Origin: Lysobacter antibioticus
Lineage (GTDB): Bacteria; Pseudomonadota; Gammaproteobacteria; Xanthomonadales; Xanthomonadaceae
NCBI RefSeq assembly: GCF_001442535.1
Contig: NZ_CP013141.1
Coordinates: 3,080,149-3,144,148 of the forward strand
Direction: 5' to 3'
DNA: 64,000 bases
The notes under the pieces were generated by a model that was not told the DNA's origin, did no database searches, and saw nothing but the letters and a program-made list of their open reading frames with translations. Positions 53,057-61,523 of this stretch are shown here, piece by piece. The position numbers were made by a program, and so were the translations under genes. Positions within the stretch are counted from its first letter, which is position 1. The number at the start of each line of letters is the position of its first letter.

Positions 53057-54066
53057 CTGAGCATTCCCCGAGCTTTACGCCGGCCACGCCGCGCAGGCGT
53101 CGGTTCGTCGTGCTGCTGGTCGACGACCAGCCGATCATCGGCGAGGCGGTGCGCCGCGCGATCGCCAGCGAGCAGGACATCGAGTTCCATTACTGCAGCT
53201 CGGCCAGCGACGCGGTCGCGACCGCCGAGGCCCTGCAGCCGACGGTGATCATGCAGGACCTGGTCATGCCCGGCGTCGACGGCATGACCCTGGTGCACCT
53301 GTACCGGGTGCACGCGAGCTTGCGCAACGTGCCGATCGTGGTCCTGTCGAGCAAGGAGGACGCGGCGGTGAAAAGCCAGGCCTTCGCCACCGGAGCCGCG
53401 GACTATCTGGTCAAGCTGCCGGACCCGATCGAACTGGTCGCGCGCATCCGCCACCACTCGCAGGCCTATCTCAACCAGATCGAACGCGACGCGGCCTATC
53501 GCGCGCTCAGCGAGAACCAGCAGAAGCTGCTGGAAATGAACGAGGTGCTGCGCCGGCTCAGCGATGTCGACGGCCTTACCGGGCTCAACAACCGCCGCTA
53601 CCTCGACAGCTACCTCGACACCGAATGGCGCCGTGCGGTGCGCGAGCAGGGCGACTTCTCGATCCTCATGGTCGATGTCGACAACTTCAAGGTCTACAAC
53701 GACGCCTACGGCCATCTGATCGGCGACGAGGCGCTCAAGGCCGTGGCCGGCGCGGTGCAGCGTTGCGCGCAACGCCCGGCCGACGTCGCCGCGCGTTTCG
53801 GCGGCGAAGAGTTCGCGCTGGTGTTGCCGTCGACGCCGAGCGAAGGCGCGCGCCGCGTCGCCGAGCAGATTTGCGCCAGCGTCTACGAGCTGGCGATCCC
53901 GCACACCGGCGCCGAGGTGGGCCGCGTCACCGTCAGCGTCGGCGGCGCGACCTATTCGCCGTGCAGCGGCGATTCCTACGAGCCCTTGCTCGAAGCGGCG
54001 GATTTCGCCCTCTACGAAGCCAAGCGCGCCGGTAAGAACCAGGCGGTTCACCGCGAACTGCCCTGA
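53053..54066 (+). CDS. wspR: WspR-like diguanylate cyclase response regulator
   Basis: The product has 337 residues. The receiver has Asp69 (VIMQDLVMPGVDGM) and is joined by a helical stalk to a GGDEF domain with the active motif GGEEF at 250-254. The inhibitory site RxxD is intact (Arg241, Asp244, five residues before GGEEF), so c-di-GMP feedback is likely. This is the output of the operon: phosphorylation by WspE should raise c-di-GMP. ATG overlaps the wspF stop. Confidence 0.96.
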   Translation: MTEHSPSFTPATPRRRRFVVLLVDDQPIIGEAVRRAIASEQDIEFHYCSSASDAVATAEALQPTVIMQDLVMPGVDGMTLVHLYRVHASLRNVPIVVLSSKEDAAVKSQAFATGAADYLVKLPDPIELVARIRHHSQAYLNQIERDAAYRALSENQQKLLEMNEVLRRLSDVDGLTGLNNRRYLDSYLDTEWRRAVREQGDFSILMVDVDNFKVYNDAYGHLIGDEALKAVAGAVQRCAQRPADVAARFGGEEFALVLPSTPSEGARRVAEQICASVYELAIPHTGAEVGRVTVSVGGATYSPCSGDSYEPLLEAADFALYEAKRAGKNQAVHRELP

Positions 54067-54072
54067 GCCGTC

Positions 54073-54117
54073 GGCCGATTTGCAGAAGGCCGATTTGCAG
54101 AAGGCCGATTAGCAAAG
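54073..54117 (+). repeat. Three tandem 15-base repeats after wspR
   Basis: The unit GGCCGATTTGCAGAA occurs twice exactly, then once in degenerate form, starting 6 bases after the wspR stop. Confidence 0.7.
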
Positions 54118-54408
54118 GTCGATACGAAGGCCGCTGAGTGCGGCCAAGCGCCGTTACGTTCGCAGCGGCGCATGCGTTCCCTGTAACCCGCATGCCGTGG
54201 TGCGCCGTCGGTCAGATCGGGGACGACGGAAAATGGCTTCGCCCACGGCGCGGCGCATGGCTCAGTGCCAGCGGGATGATTAATGTGCTTTGTGCGATTG
54301 AGTGCAAAGAACTGACGCAAATGAGTGACGTATAGCGTCAAACGCCTGGCATCTCAGCCGGCCGCCACGAGTCTTCGGTCGAGGCCGCGTCGCTGGACTC
54401 ACCGAGGC

Positions 54409-54440
54409 AGTTCCCCCCTTTGACAAAGGGGAGGCTGCTT
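54409..54440. repeat. C/G-run repeat, family B, copy 4
   Basis: AGTTCCCCCCTTTGACAAAG followed by GGGAGGCTGCTT is the most regular copy, with the hairpin CCCCTTTG/CAAAGGGG around A. Related copies lie about 11 kb away at 43386-43657. Confidence 0.6.
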
Positions 54441-54523
54441 CTGCTTTTGCCCCTGCACCGCACCGCCGATCAGCAGCGCGAGGCCTTCGCTCAGGCCGGC
54501 GCGGCTTGCGGCCGCGGCCCTCA

Positions 54524-55381
54524 TCAGGCCGCGGTGGCCTGCAGCAGCGCGAGTTGTTCGCGCAGCGATTCGTTCTCGGCGGTCAGCTCGGCCACGCGTT
54601 CGCGCAACGCCAATATCTGATCGGCGAGCGCGGCGTCCAGCGCCGAGGTTTCGCCCTCATCGCCTTCGCGCGCCTCGCGCGGTTTGCGCCGCGATTCGCG
54701 CACGCGCTTGGCGGCTTCCTTGAGTTCGCTTTTGCCGGCCAGGGCCGCAGCGCGCTGCTCGTCTTCCGGCAAGGTCGCGACCGCGGCGGCGGCATTGAGC
54801 GACAGCGTGCCCGACTTCACCGCGGCCACCACTTCCGGCGCGGCTTGCTTGTGGATGGTTTCGATCAAGCCGACCTGGGCGGTGCTCAGGCGCGCCTCAC
54901 GGGCGATCTCGCCGCGTTGCTTGCGCGCGCCCGGCGCCGGCTTGGCCGCGGCTGCCGCTGCGGGCTGCGCCGCATCGGCGCCCGGTTCGGCCGCCGAGGT
55001 GTCCCAGGGGGCGTCGTCGTTGCCGGCGTCGGCCGCCGCCGGTGCGCCGGCGGCGGCGCGCTCGGCCAAAATCTCGCGCTTGCGCAGGGCCAGCACGCCG
55101 CGCTGGAAATCGGACACGCTGCGCCGGCCGAGGTGCTGGTCGATCATCCACAGGTAGACGTCGTCGATCGACTGGAAGCGCGGGTTCTGCACGGTCTGGA
55201 ACGGCAGGCCGTGCTTGCGGCAGATGCCGTAGCGGTTATGGCCGTCGACCAGGACGTCGCCCCACAGCACCAGCGCGTCGCGGCAACCCTCGGCGAGGAT
55301 GCTGCGCTCCAGCGCTTCGTGCTCTTCCTCCGTCAGCGGGTCGATATAGGCTTTGAGCTCTTGGTTGACGAGAATTTCCAT
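54524..55381 (-). CDS. ParB-like N-terminal domain protein with coiled-coil tail
   Basis: The product has 285 residues. A ParB/Srx-like N-domain (about 1-100) has MEILVNQELKAYIDPLTEEE and LVLWGDVLVDGHNRYGICRK, where DGHNR matches the ParB box-II type nucleotide contact. An Ala/Pro linker, a helix-turn-helix-like region (REARLSTAQVGLIETI) and a C-terminal leucine-zipper-like coil (LALRERVAELTAENESLREQ) follow. It is not the chromosomal ParB. Phage and plasmid relatives exist. ATG 55381 was preferred to a GTG at 55390. Confidence 0.72.
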   Translation of the reverse strand: MEILVNQELKAYIDPLTEEEHEALERSILAEGCRDALVLWGDVLVDGHNRYGICRKHGLPFQTVQNPRFQSIDDVYLWMIDQHLGRRSVSDFQRGVLALRKREILAERAAAGAPAAADAGNDDAPWDTSAAEPGADAAQPAAAAAAKPAPGARKQRGEIAREARLSTAQVGLIETIHKQAAPEVVAAVKSGTLSLNAAAAVATLPEDEQRAAALAGKSELKEAAKRVRESRRKPREAREGDEGETSALDAALADQILALRERVAELTAENESLREQLALLQATAA

Positions 55382-55523
55382 GGCGGGCACTGCAACTTCG
55401 GGCGCGGCATTGTAGGCAGATGCGGCCCATCGGTCAGCTCTGTGCCCATCCTGGCCTGCGGCCTTGCCGGTCTCGCCGGCGTTGGCCCGGGCGGCGGATG
55501 AGCCCGAGCGCCCGCTGCGGCAT

Positions 55524-56891
55524 TCAGTGGGGGCGCATCGGCGCCGGGCGGATCCGGTCCTGGGCGTCGGGCGCCAGGGCTTGCGCGGGTGCCCGGGCGT
55601 TCAGGGCGGCGAGTTCGCGCAGCGATTCGGCGACCGGCGTCTTCGCCGCGTCGGCGGCCGATATCTGCGCGCGGATATGGGCCGGGTCGCGCGGATCGCC
55701 CTGGACCACGAACAACTGCTCGGGCTGGCCCGGGGCATGGCCGGCGACGATCTGATCGACTCGGCTCAAACCGCAGCGTTTGGCGAGCACCAGCAGGCTC
55801 GCGGCGGTGCGTTCGCCGTCTTCGCCGCGCGCCAGGCCCTGACCATGCTGGATCGCGGCGACGCCGGCGCGGACTTGCCCATACAGGCGGTGGTCCGGGT
55901 GCCCGGCCAGGCGTGGGTCGGACGGCGCCGCGGCCGGCAACGGCGGCAGGTGTCGTACGGTTTCGTCGAACGGACTCTGCGGCCGATCGGGCAGGTAGCG
56001 CAGGAGTTCGCCGGCCACGCCGCGCGCGCCTTGCGCGAGCGCCGCCGCGATCGATGCGCCTTCGCGGGTCAGCAGCATGTCGCTGCGGTACTTGTCGAAC
56101 ATCGGCCGATGCTGCTGCGCCAGTCGTTGCGCCTGCGGGTCGTCGAGCACCGAGCGGTCGCGCCGCCCCTCACCGTCGACGGGGAGGAAGTGGTGCATGC
56201 GGTGCGACTCCCAGCCGGCCGCGGCCGCGGGCAGGGCATAGCGGATGTCGAGGCGGTCGCCGTTGTCGGCATAGCGGCCGACCCGGGTCAAGGTATCGAC
56301 CTCCTGTTCGACCGCGTACATGCGGACCCGGCCGAAATGCCGGCCGGCGGCGCTGACCATGTCGCCGGCCATGACGTGATTGAGCACCTGGATGCCGCCT
56401 TCGGGGATGCGATCGCGCAGGCTCGCGGCGCCATAGGGATTGAAGGTCTCGCCGCCCAGGCCGAAACGGTAGGCGCTGATCTGCGCCAGGCAACCGCCGA
56501 GCGAATGGCCGGTGACCGTCACCGGCACGTCGCGGCCGAGTTCGTGTTTCAAGCCCTGTGCATACTCCACGGCGCGGCGGGTCAGGCCGATGGCGTCGTC
56601 GGCCTGGCGGTTGACCCGTGCGGCGATCATCCCGCCGTCGGCGAGCAGACCGTCCTTGACGAACTCGCGGCCGAATTCGGTGCCGCGGTGCGCGACCACG
56701 ATGGCGCCGGTGTCGAGGCGCTGGTAGATCGTGCCCTGGTAACCGGACGGGCGGTCGACGTGCTCGATGACTTTGTAGGTCACCTCGTCGATGCGCACTT
56801 TTTCTTCCAGGCCCCGGGCGCGGCGGCCGGGCGCGTAGGGGTTGTAGGCGTCGCTGGCGAGGTTGGCGTACTGCTGGCTATGGCGGTTCAT
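55524..56891 (-). CDS. Type IV secretion lipase effector with XVIPCD tail (X-Tfe)
   Basis: The product has 455 residues. A class 3 lipase-like domain fills about 1-270, with VAHRGTEF near 67 and the nucleophile elbow VTGHSLGGCLAQ (Ser130). The last 120 residues match the Xanthomonas VirD4-interacting protein conserved domain: HPDHRLYGQVRAGV, ERTAASLLVLAKRCGLSRVD, then FVVQGDPRDPAH and a Gln/Ala/Pro tail. That domain targets toxins to the antibacterial type IV secretion system. The gene overlaps the putative immunity gene by 4 bases (ATGA). A phospholipase toxin is the expected activity. Confidence 0.88.
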   Translation of the reverse strand: MNRHSQQYANLASDAYNPYAPGRRARGLEEKVRIDEVTYKVIEHVDRPSGYQGTIYQRLDTGAIVVAHRGTEFGREFVKDGLLADGGMIAARVNRQADDAIGLTRRAVEYAQGLKHELGRDVPVTVTGHSLGGCLAQISAYRFGLGGETFNPYGAASLRDRIPEGGIQVLNHVMAGDMVSAAGRHFGRVRMYAVEQEVDTLTRVGRYADNGDRLDIRYALPAAAAGWESHRMHHFLPVDGEGRRDRSVLDDPQAQRLAQQHRPMFDKYRSDMLLTREGASIAAALAQGARGVAGELLRYLPDRPQSPFDETVRHLPPLPAAAPSDPRLAGHPDHRLYGQVRAGVAAIQHGQGLARGEDGERTAASLLVLAKRCGLSRVDQIVAGHAPGQPEQLFVVQGDPRDPAHIRAQISAADAAKTPVAESLRELAALNARAPAQALAPDAQDRIRPAPMRPH

Positions 56892-57508
56892 GGCGTGCTC
56901 GCCCTCGGAATGAAGGTGACGGAGAAGACGTCGGCGCGGATCTCCTCGCGGTATGTGCGCGGACCTTGGTAATCCAGGGCGACCGCGTCCTGCGGATTGA
57001 CCCGCGGACGCCCGTCGCGCCAGAAATGCAGGGTGCTGCCGCGCCCGGACAGCAGCGCCTCGCCCGGCAGCGTCGGATCGATGGCGATGTCGCGATGCTG
57101 GCGGTCGGCGAGGTGCAGGCTGACGTGCAGGGCGGCGAGCTTCCAACGGCAGACGCCGAGGCCGTGGTAGTCCTCGTCGTGCATCGCGTCGGCGTGCACG
57201 GCGATGACGTAGCGGTCGGTCGCCGTGCGGATATAGGTCGCCGGCAGGCTGTGTCGCGGCACCGGCCGCACCCCCGTCCCCGCCAACTCGGGCACGCAGG
57301 ACAGGTCCGCCACCTCGTACTGGGCCGCGCCCTGCAGCGTCAGTACCGGACCGGGCGCGTCGTCGAGACGCAGGGTGACCTCGTAACGCTGCTGCGGATG
57401 TGGATTGCGTCGGTAGTGCGGCATGGTCGGCTCGGAGACATTGGAGCAAGCGCAGAGGGCCAGGACGAAGGCGAGGATCAGGCCGGGCGCGGCGGGAAAA
57501 AGGCGCAT
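56888..57508 (-). CDS. Putative immunity lipoprotein (X-Tfi) for the lipase effector
   Basis: The product has 206 residues. A lipoprotein signal (MRLFPAAPGLILAFVLALCAC) has LCAC as the lipobox. The mature part is beta-rich with no family I recognise; it has LSCVPELAG and GVCRWKLAAL. Its stop overlaps the effector start, the usual layout of periplasmic immunity proteins with X-Tfe toxins, so it probably protects the periplasmic face against sibling attack (inference). ATG 57508 opens the signal peptide; earlier in-frame codons are unlikely. Confidence 0.72.
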   Translation of the reverse strand: MRLFPAAPGLILAFVLALCACSNVSEPTMPHYRRNPHPQQRYEVTLRLDDAPGPVLTLQGAAQYEVADLSCVPELAGTGVRPVPRHSLPATYIRTATDRYVIAVHADAMHDEDYHGLGVCRWKLAALHVSLHLADRQHRDIAIDPTLPGEALLSGRGSTLHFWRDGRPRVNPQDAVALDYQGPRTYREEIRADVFSVTFIPRASTP

Positions 57509-57614
57509 GCAGGCTCGCGGGGGAGGTGGAGGAGCGATGCTGCGGCAGCGACTCGGCAGCGCCGCGGTCGTCGCCGTCGCAGCGGTCGATGGCGCCGCGC
57601 GCGGCTTCGCGCGG

Positions 57615-58226
57615 TCAGGCGAGGCCATGCTCGACCGCGAGATAAACCAGGGACGCATCGCCCCGGACGTCGAGCTTGTCGAAGACGCGCGAGCGGATCG
57701 TGCGCACGGTCGACTCGGTGACGCGCAGCGAATCGGCGATGCGGCGGATGCTTTCGCCCTTGACCATCAGCATCGCGACCTCGAGCTCGCGCGGGCTGAG
57801 TTGGTCGAACGGCGAAGAGTCGAACAACACCTGGCAGGCCAGGGCGTTGTCGAGGAAGCGCCGGCCGCTGGCCACTTCGCGTACGGCGCGCAAGACCACC
57901 AGCGGATCGCTGGTCTTGCTGACGTAGCCCAGCGCGCCCGCGGCGAGCAACCGCCGCGGAATCGGGCTGCGTTCGAGCATCGAGACGATCAGCACCTTGC
58001 GTTCCGGATCCTGTCGCAGCAGGCGGCGGGTCAGGTCGAGGCCGTCGGTATCGGGCAGGTCGAAATCGCACACCACCAGGTCGATGGCGAACGTAGGAAT
58101 CAGGGCCAGCGCATCGCGGCCGTTGGCGGCTTCGCCAACCACTTCGATGTCGCCCGCTTCTTCCAGTACCCAGCGCATTCCGGTGCGCATGAGGGGGTGA
58201 TCGTCGATCATGAAGACGCGGATCAT
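57615..58226 (-). CDS. NarL/FixJ-family response regulator
   Basis: The product has 203 residues. The receiver opens MIRVFMIDDHPLMRTGM with phospho-Asp in VVCDFDLPDTDG, followed by the switch Ser and Lys (SMLERS, GYVSKTS). A LuxR-type HTH closes the protein (LSPRELEVAMLMVKGESIRRIADSLRVTESTVRTI). The layout matches GacA/UvrY and VsrD types. No sensor kinase adjoins it. AAGAGAG lies 6 bases before ATG 58226. Its targets are unknown; the neighbouring secretion genes are candidates only by position. Confidence 0.92.
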   Translation of the reverse strand: MIRVFMIDDHPLMRTGMRWVLEEAGDIEVVGEAANGRDALALIPTFAIDLVVCDFDLPDTDGLDLTRRLLRQDPERKVLIVSMLERSPIPRRLLAAGALGYVSKTSDPLVVLRAVREVASGRRFLDNALACQVLFDSSPFDQLSPRELEVAMLMVKGESIRRIADSLRVTESTVRTIRSRVFDKLDVRGDASLVYLAVEHGLA

Positions 58227-59027
58227 TACGAACTCTCTTGCCAAGTCAGATCCATCTGGATGACACCTAATCTCAACAAAACCCCAGAGTTGGCAAGCAT
58301 CGCTTCTTGAATTTGCTTTGTGTCCACAAGAACGTAGACATTTGTCTACAAGGCGTGGCCAAACGCGCACGGCGAATCAGAGTTTTCCTACAACGCCTTG
58401 CGGAATTCCGGTGCTAGCCTCACTCACGGATTCGATGTCGCCGCGAGGCATCCGCAGTGAGGACGCAGTTCGCCACCGCATTCGCAAACGAAGGCTTGCG
58501 AACGGCAACGGAACACTCGCACCGCGGTCTCGTCGCGACGGATATCCGCTCCGAAGCGCGGGTTTCCCGTCCAGCGATTCGGGCGCTGCGACCCGGGCAA
58601 CGCGACTTGCATGGCGCGACCCGAGCCGCACGACTCGTAAGGCAGGAGTCAGAAAGCACGACTCGTAAAACGCGAGTCGGAAAGCGCGATTCGTACAGCA
58701 CGACTCGTACAGCACGACCTGGGAAGCACGATACGTAGAGCACGAGCCGGGAAGCACGACCCGAACCACGCGATCCGAGCCGTCGCTGTAAGCAACAGCC
58801 TTCGAGGCGCACGCATCACATTGCGGCACGACGCAACGGCCGCGCCATCGGGCGGCGGACCCATCGCGGGTCCGTGTGCGCGGCTGCGATTCGTAGGGTT
58901 TTTCCAGGCCGGAGGCGAGGCTTCCGGATGGTTGCGCAGAGTGCGCACACCCAAGGTGGCGCCGTAATCAGGCGCCGGTCAGCGGGCCGTCTCATCGGCG
59001 GGCCCGGCCGCAATGGAGGGGGACGCA
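58227..59027. other. 801-base gap carrying a 14-base tandem repeat array
   Basis: Only the repeat array at 58572-58781 and flanking unique sequence are present. Frames across the array translate into periodic Arg/Ser/Val peptides on both strands, an artefact of the repeat. The left part should hold the response-regulator promoter; the right part the virB6 promoter. Confidence 0.5.
58572..58781. repeat. Fifteen tandem units of a degenerate 14-base repeat
   Basis: Fifteen consecutive units, each exactly 14 bases, follow the consensus GCRCGAYYCGNRNA with no insertions or deletions. Best-kept units are GCACGACTCGTAAA at 58656 and GCACGACTCGTACA at 58698. The CGA at positions 4-6 is almost invariant. 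Confidence 0.88.
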
Positions 59028-60155
59028 ATGGCAGGGATGGATCGCGTGTCGAGTGGGCTGCATGAGGCGTATCTCGCCGGCATCCAGTCGGGACTGGGCG
59101 ACTTCGCCTTCTACAAACTGATCGACGGCTACTTCAGCCACGAGATCGACACCTTCGGTCTGCAGCTGATGGGGCGGATGATGGCCTGGGCCAGCGGCAT
59201 CGCCCTGACCCTGGTGACCTTGTGGGTGTTGCTGACGGGCTATCGCATCGTCACCGGGCAATCGCGCGAGCCGATGATGGCCTTGGTCGTCAATGCGATG
59301 CGGGTTGCCGTCATCGTTTCGGTCGCCACCGGCATGTCGATGTTCGGCGGCAGCCTGCACGGCTTGTTCACCGATAGTCTGGACCGCGAGATCCATCAGG
59401 TGTTCACCGGCATCGAGGGTCGCACCGCCGCCGACAGCATCGACCAGAACCTGGCCTATACCCAGGTCGCCCTGGCCGCGATCGATGCGGTGCAGGTCGT
59501 CGATGGCGACGATGCGATGCGCGAGGAGAAGGCACGGGCATTGTTGTTCGCCGGCTTCGGTTCGGCCAGTCCGGCGATGACGGCCGGGGCGATGTTGCTG
59601 TTGTACAAATTCGGCATCGCCGTGTTCATAGGTCTCGGCCCTTTGTTCATCCTGTGCCTGCTCTTCGAGCAGACCAAGGAACTGTTCCGTCGTTGGTTGC
59701 TGTACGGCCTGGGCACCTTGTTCTCGATGGCGACGCTGAGCGTGGTCACGGCGATGGCGATGAAGCTGCTGGCGAAAGTGGCGGTCGCGTTCTGGGTGTC
59801 GAAGGCGTTCAACGGTATCGTCGGTCTCGATGCGGAAGGCATGACCAGCCTGGCGATGCAGCAGGGCGGCATCGGCCTGATCCTCACCACCTTCATCGTC
59901 GTCGCGCCGCCGGTAGCGGCGGTGTTCTTCAACGGCACCATGGGCAACTTCGTGCATTACTCGGCGTTCGGCGGCGGTGCCGGCGCCGTTCCTGCGACGT
60001 CGGGCCAGGCCTCGGCCGGCTCGCATTTGTCGCCGCAGTCGGGCAGCGAGCAGCGCGCCGCCACGCCGGCCTTGACGACGGGGGCGGCGCACGAACTCGG
60101 CCGGCCGCCGCCGGGGCGCGAGTCGCGCGGCGAAGATACGGTGCGCAGGGGCTGA
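59028..60155 (+). CDS. virB6: VirB6-family type IV secretion inner-membrane protein
   Basis: The product has 375 residues. A central region with five or six hydrophobic segments (about 50-310) carries the VirB6/TrbL-like pattern FKFGIAVFIGLGPLFILCLLFEQTKELF-type helices and RRWLLYGLGTLFSMAT. A low-complexity Ser/Gly/Ala tail (about 320-375) follows. VirB6 forms part of the inner-membrane channel. GGAGGGGG lies 5 bases before ATG 59028; an ATG five codons earlier overlaps that site and was rejected. No other vir genes are in the window. The stop overlaps a downstream start (TGATG). Confidence 0.85.
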   Translation: MAGMDRVSSGLHEAYLAGIQSGLGDFAFYKLIDGYFSHEIDTFGLQLMGRMMAWASGIALTLVTLWVLLTGYRIVTGQSREPMMALVVNAMRVAVIVSVATGMSMFGGSLHGLFTDSLDREIHQVFTGIEGRTAADSIDQNLAYTQVALAAIDAVQVVDGDDAMREEKARALLFAGFGSASPAMTAGAMLLLYKFGIAVFIGLGPLFILCLLFEQTKELFRRWLLYGLGTLFSMATLSVVTAMAMKLLAKVAVAFWVSKAFNGIVGLDAEGMTSLAMQQGGIGLILTTFIVVAPPVAAVFFNGTMGNFVHYSAFGGGAGAVPATSGQASAGSHLSPQSGSEQRAATPALTTGAAHELGRPPPGRESRGEDTVRRG

Positions 60156-60676
60156 TGGCGATGCGTGAGCGTTCATCCTAGCACCGCAAACGCGCGATCT
60201 GCATCGCCGTGTTGGCGTTGTCCACCGTGTCGGCGGGGGCTGCTTGGGCCGAAGGCGGATGTCCGCCGGGCATGGTTCCCTACACCGCGGCCTCGCCGAC
60301 CGCCTGCGCGCCGATGCCCAGTAGCCCGGCCCCGCGTGGGACCGCGGGACCGCGTTGGGCCAGCCAATGGGGCGCGCTTGCCTTCGATGCGGCGGCCGGG
60401 ATCATGGGTGCGGCGAGCGACACGCGCAGCAAGCGCGAGGCCCGACGCGTCGCCCTGGAAGATTGCCGCGCGCGCGGTGGCCAGGCCTGCAAGGTCGAGA
60501 TGAGCTATCGCGATAGCTGCGTGGTGGTGGTCGCCGGCGATCGCCAATCGGACACGACGACGGCGAGCAGCGCCGAACGCGCCGCGGAAATCGGTTTGGG
60601 CGCCTGCGAGGCGCGCAAGGATATGCGTTGTCAGTTGTACTACGCGGAGTGCAGTTTTCCGGTGCGGGAGCGTTAG
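60155..60676 (+). pseudogene. DUF4189 secreted protein gene with amber codon in the signal peptide
   Basis: The reading frame from ATG 60155, coupled to the virB6 stop as TGATG, reads MAMRERSS, then TAG at 60179-60181, then HRKRAICIAVLALSTVSAGA in the same frame: a normal basic n-region and hydrophobic core ending AWA. The mature part matches DUF4189 (AARRVALEDCRARGGQACKV-like region, Cys-rich). If only the part after the stop is used, GTG 60209 gives 155 residues with a weak signal lacking the basic n-region. DUF4189 proteins often sit with type IV secretion genes as possible immunity proteins. Amber mutation, read-through or sequence error remain open. Confidence 0.65.
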
Positions 60677-60770
60677 CGAAGAAGTGCCGGGTTGCTGAGA
60701 CACGCGGCACGAGCACGCCGTTTCGATGGTTGTCTTTTGCTGGCCGGTGCGGCGCAAGCGGTCCTGGCGT

Positions 60771-60796
60771 GGTTGCGGCTTGCGCCGCTCCTACCC
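60771..60796 (-). repeat. REP-like element, family A, copy 3 (inverted)
   Basis: On the minus strand: GGGTAGGAGCGGCGCAAGCC then GCAACC, matching the copy at 24268 with one change in the outer part. Confidence 0.65.
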
Positions 60797-60927
60797 AAGA
60801 GCAGCGTTGCAGCTGTCGTAGCCGTCGCTGTTGGCATTGCCATTGCCATTGCTGTTGTTGTTTCTATTGCTTGGCTGTTGCTGTGCGCCGTGCCGCACTA
60901 GCGAAGGCAATCGCAGACCCGGAGGGC

Positions 60928-60983
60928 GGCCCGCAGGGATGCGGGCCGTTTTTCATCGGGACAGGGATGTCCCGTATGAAAAA
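60928..60983 (+). terminator. Twin hairpins in the left arm, first with a T-tract
   Basis: Stem GGCCCGC/GCGGGCC (loop AGGGAT) is followed by GTTTTT, then by a second hairpin TTTTTCATCGGGACA/TGTCCCGTATGAAAAA (60949-60983). The first has the form of an intrinsic terminator for transcripts coming from the DUF4189 gene. Confidence 0.55.
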
Positions 60984-61269
60984 TCCCTGCGTCGGCACCG
61001 CTCGTGCGGGCCTGTGATTCAAAAAGAAGCATTTTTCTTTGGTTACCTTTCTTTTGTTGCTTATGACAAAAGAAAGTAACCCGCCGCTTTAGTGGCGGAA
61101 GCTTTTGGCGTTTGATCTTGCTTCTACAAAAAACATCAAGCAAGAGCAGAGCTTCCGTCCGCTGACGCGGCCGGGTTACTTTCTTTTGCTAAGCCCAAAA
61201 GAAAGGTAACCAAAGAAAAGGGCTCTCCTTGCAAGGGCACAGGCCACGAGTACGGTGCTGTCGCCGGGA

Positions 61270-61323
61270 TTTTTCGATAGGACATCCTTGTCCTATCGAA
61301 AAACGGCGCACGTCCTGTGCGCC
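61270..61323 (-). terminator. Twin hairpins in the right arm (mirror of the left arm)
   Basis: On the minus strand: stem GGCGCAC/GTGCGCC (61305-61323, loop AGGAC) followed by GTTTTT, then a perfect 15-base stem TTTTTCGATAGGACA/TGTCCTATCGAAAAA (61270-61303, loop of 4). Confidence 0.55.
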
Positions 61324-61372
61324 GCCCTCCGGGTCTACTGTTGACCGGCACAGCGTCAAAGCCAATCAAAAT

Positions 61373-61444
<72 letters not shown>

Positions 61445-61523
61445 ACACCAGGGCTTCAAGTCGACCGCAGGGTTCTGGTAATCAGCCATCCCGGCGATGG
61501 CCCGGAGCCAACGACGCATCCGA

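Larger units (their letters stand above)
54067..54523. other. 457-base gap after the wsp operon
   Basis: No gene is supported. It holds the 15-base tandem repeats at its left end and a family B repeat at 54409. No convincing intrinsic terminator for the wsp operon could be read. Confidence 0.4.

Noticed and set aside
58572..58781. The 14-base array as a CRISPR
   Set aside because: Units are contiguous with no unique spacers, far shorter than CRISPR repeats, and no cas genes are present.
58377..58829. Periodic Arg/Val/Ser-rich frames across the 14-base array
   Set aside because: Three repeat units equal 14 codons, so any frame gives a periodic peptide. Frames occur on both strands with no start signals.
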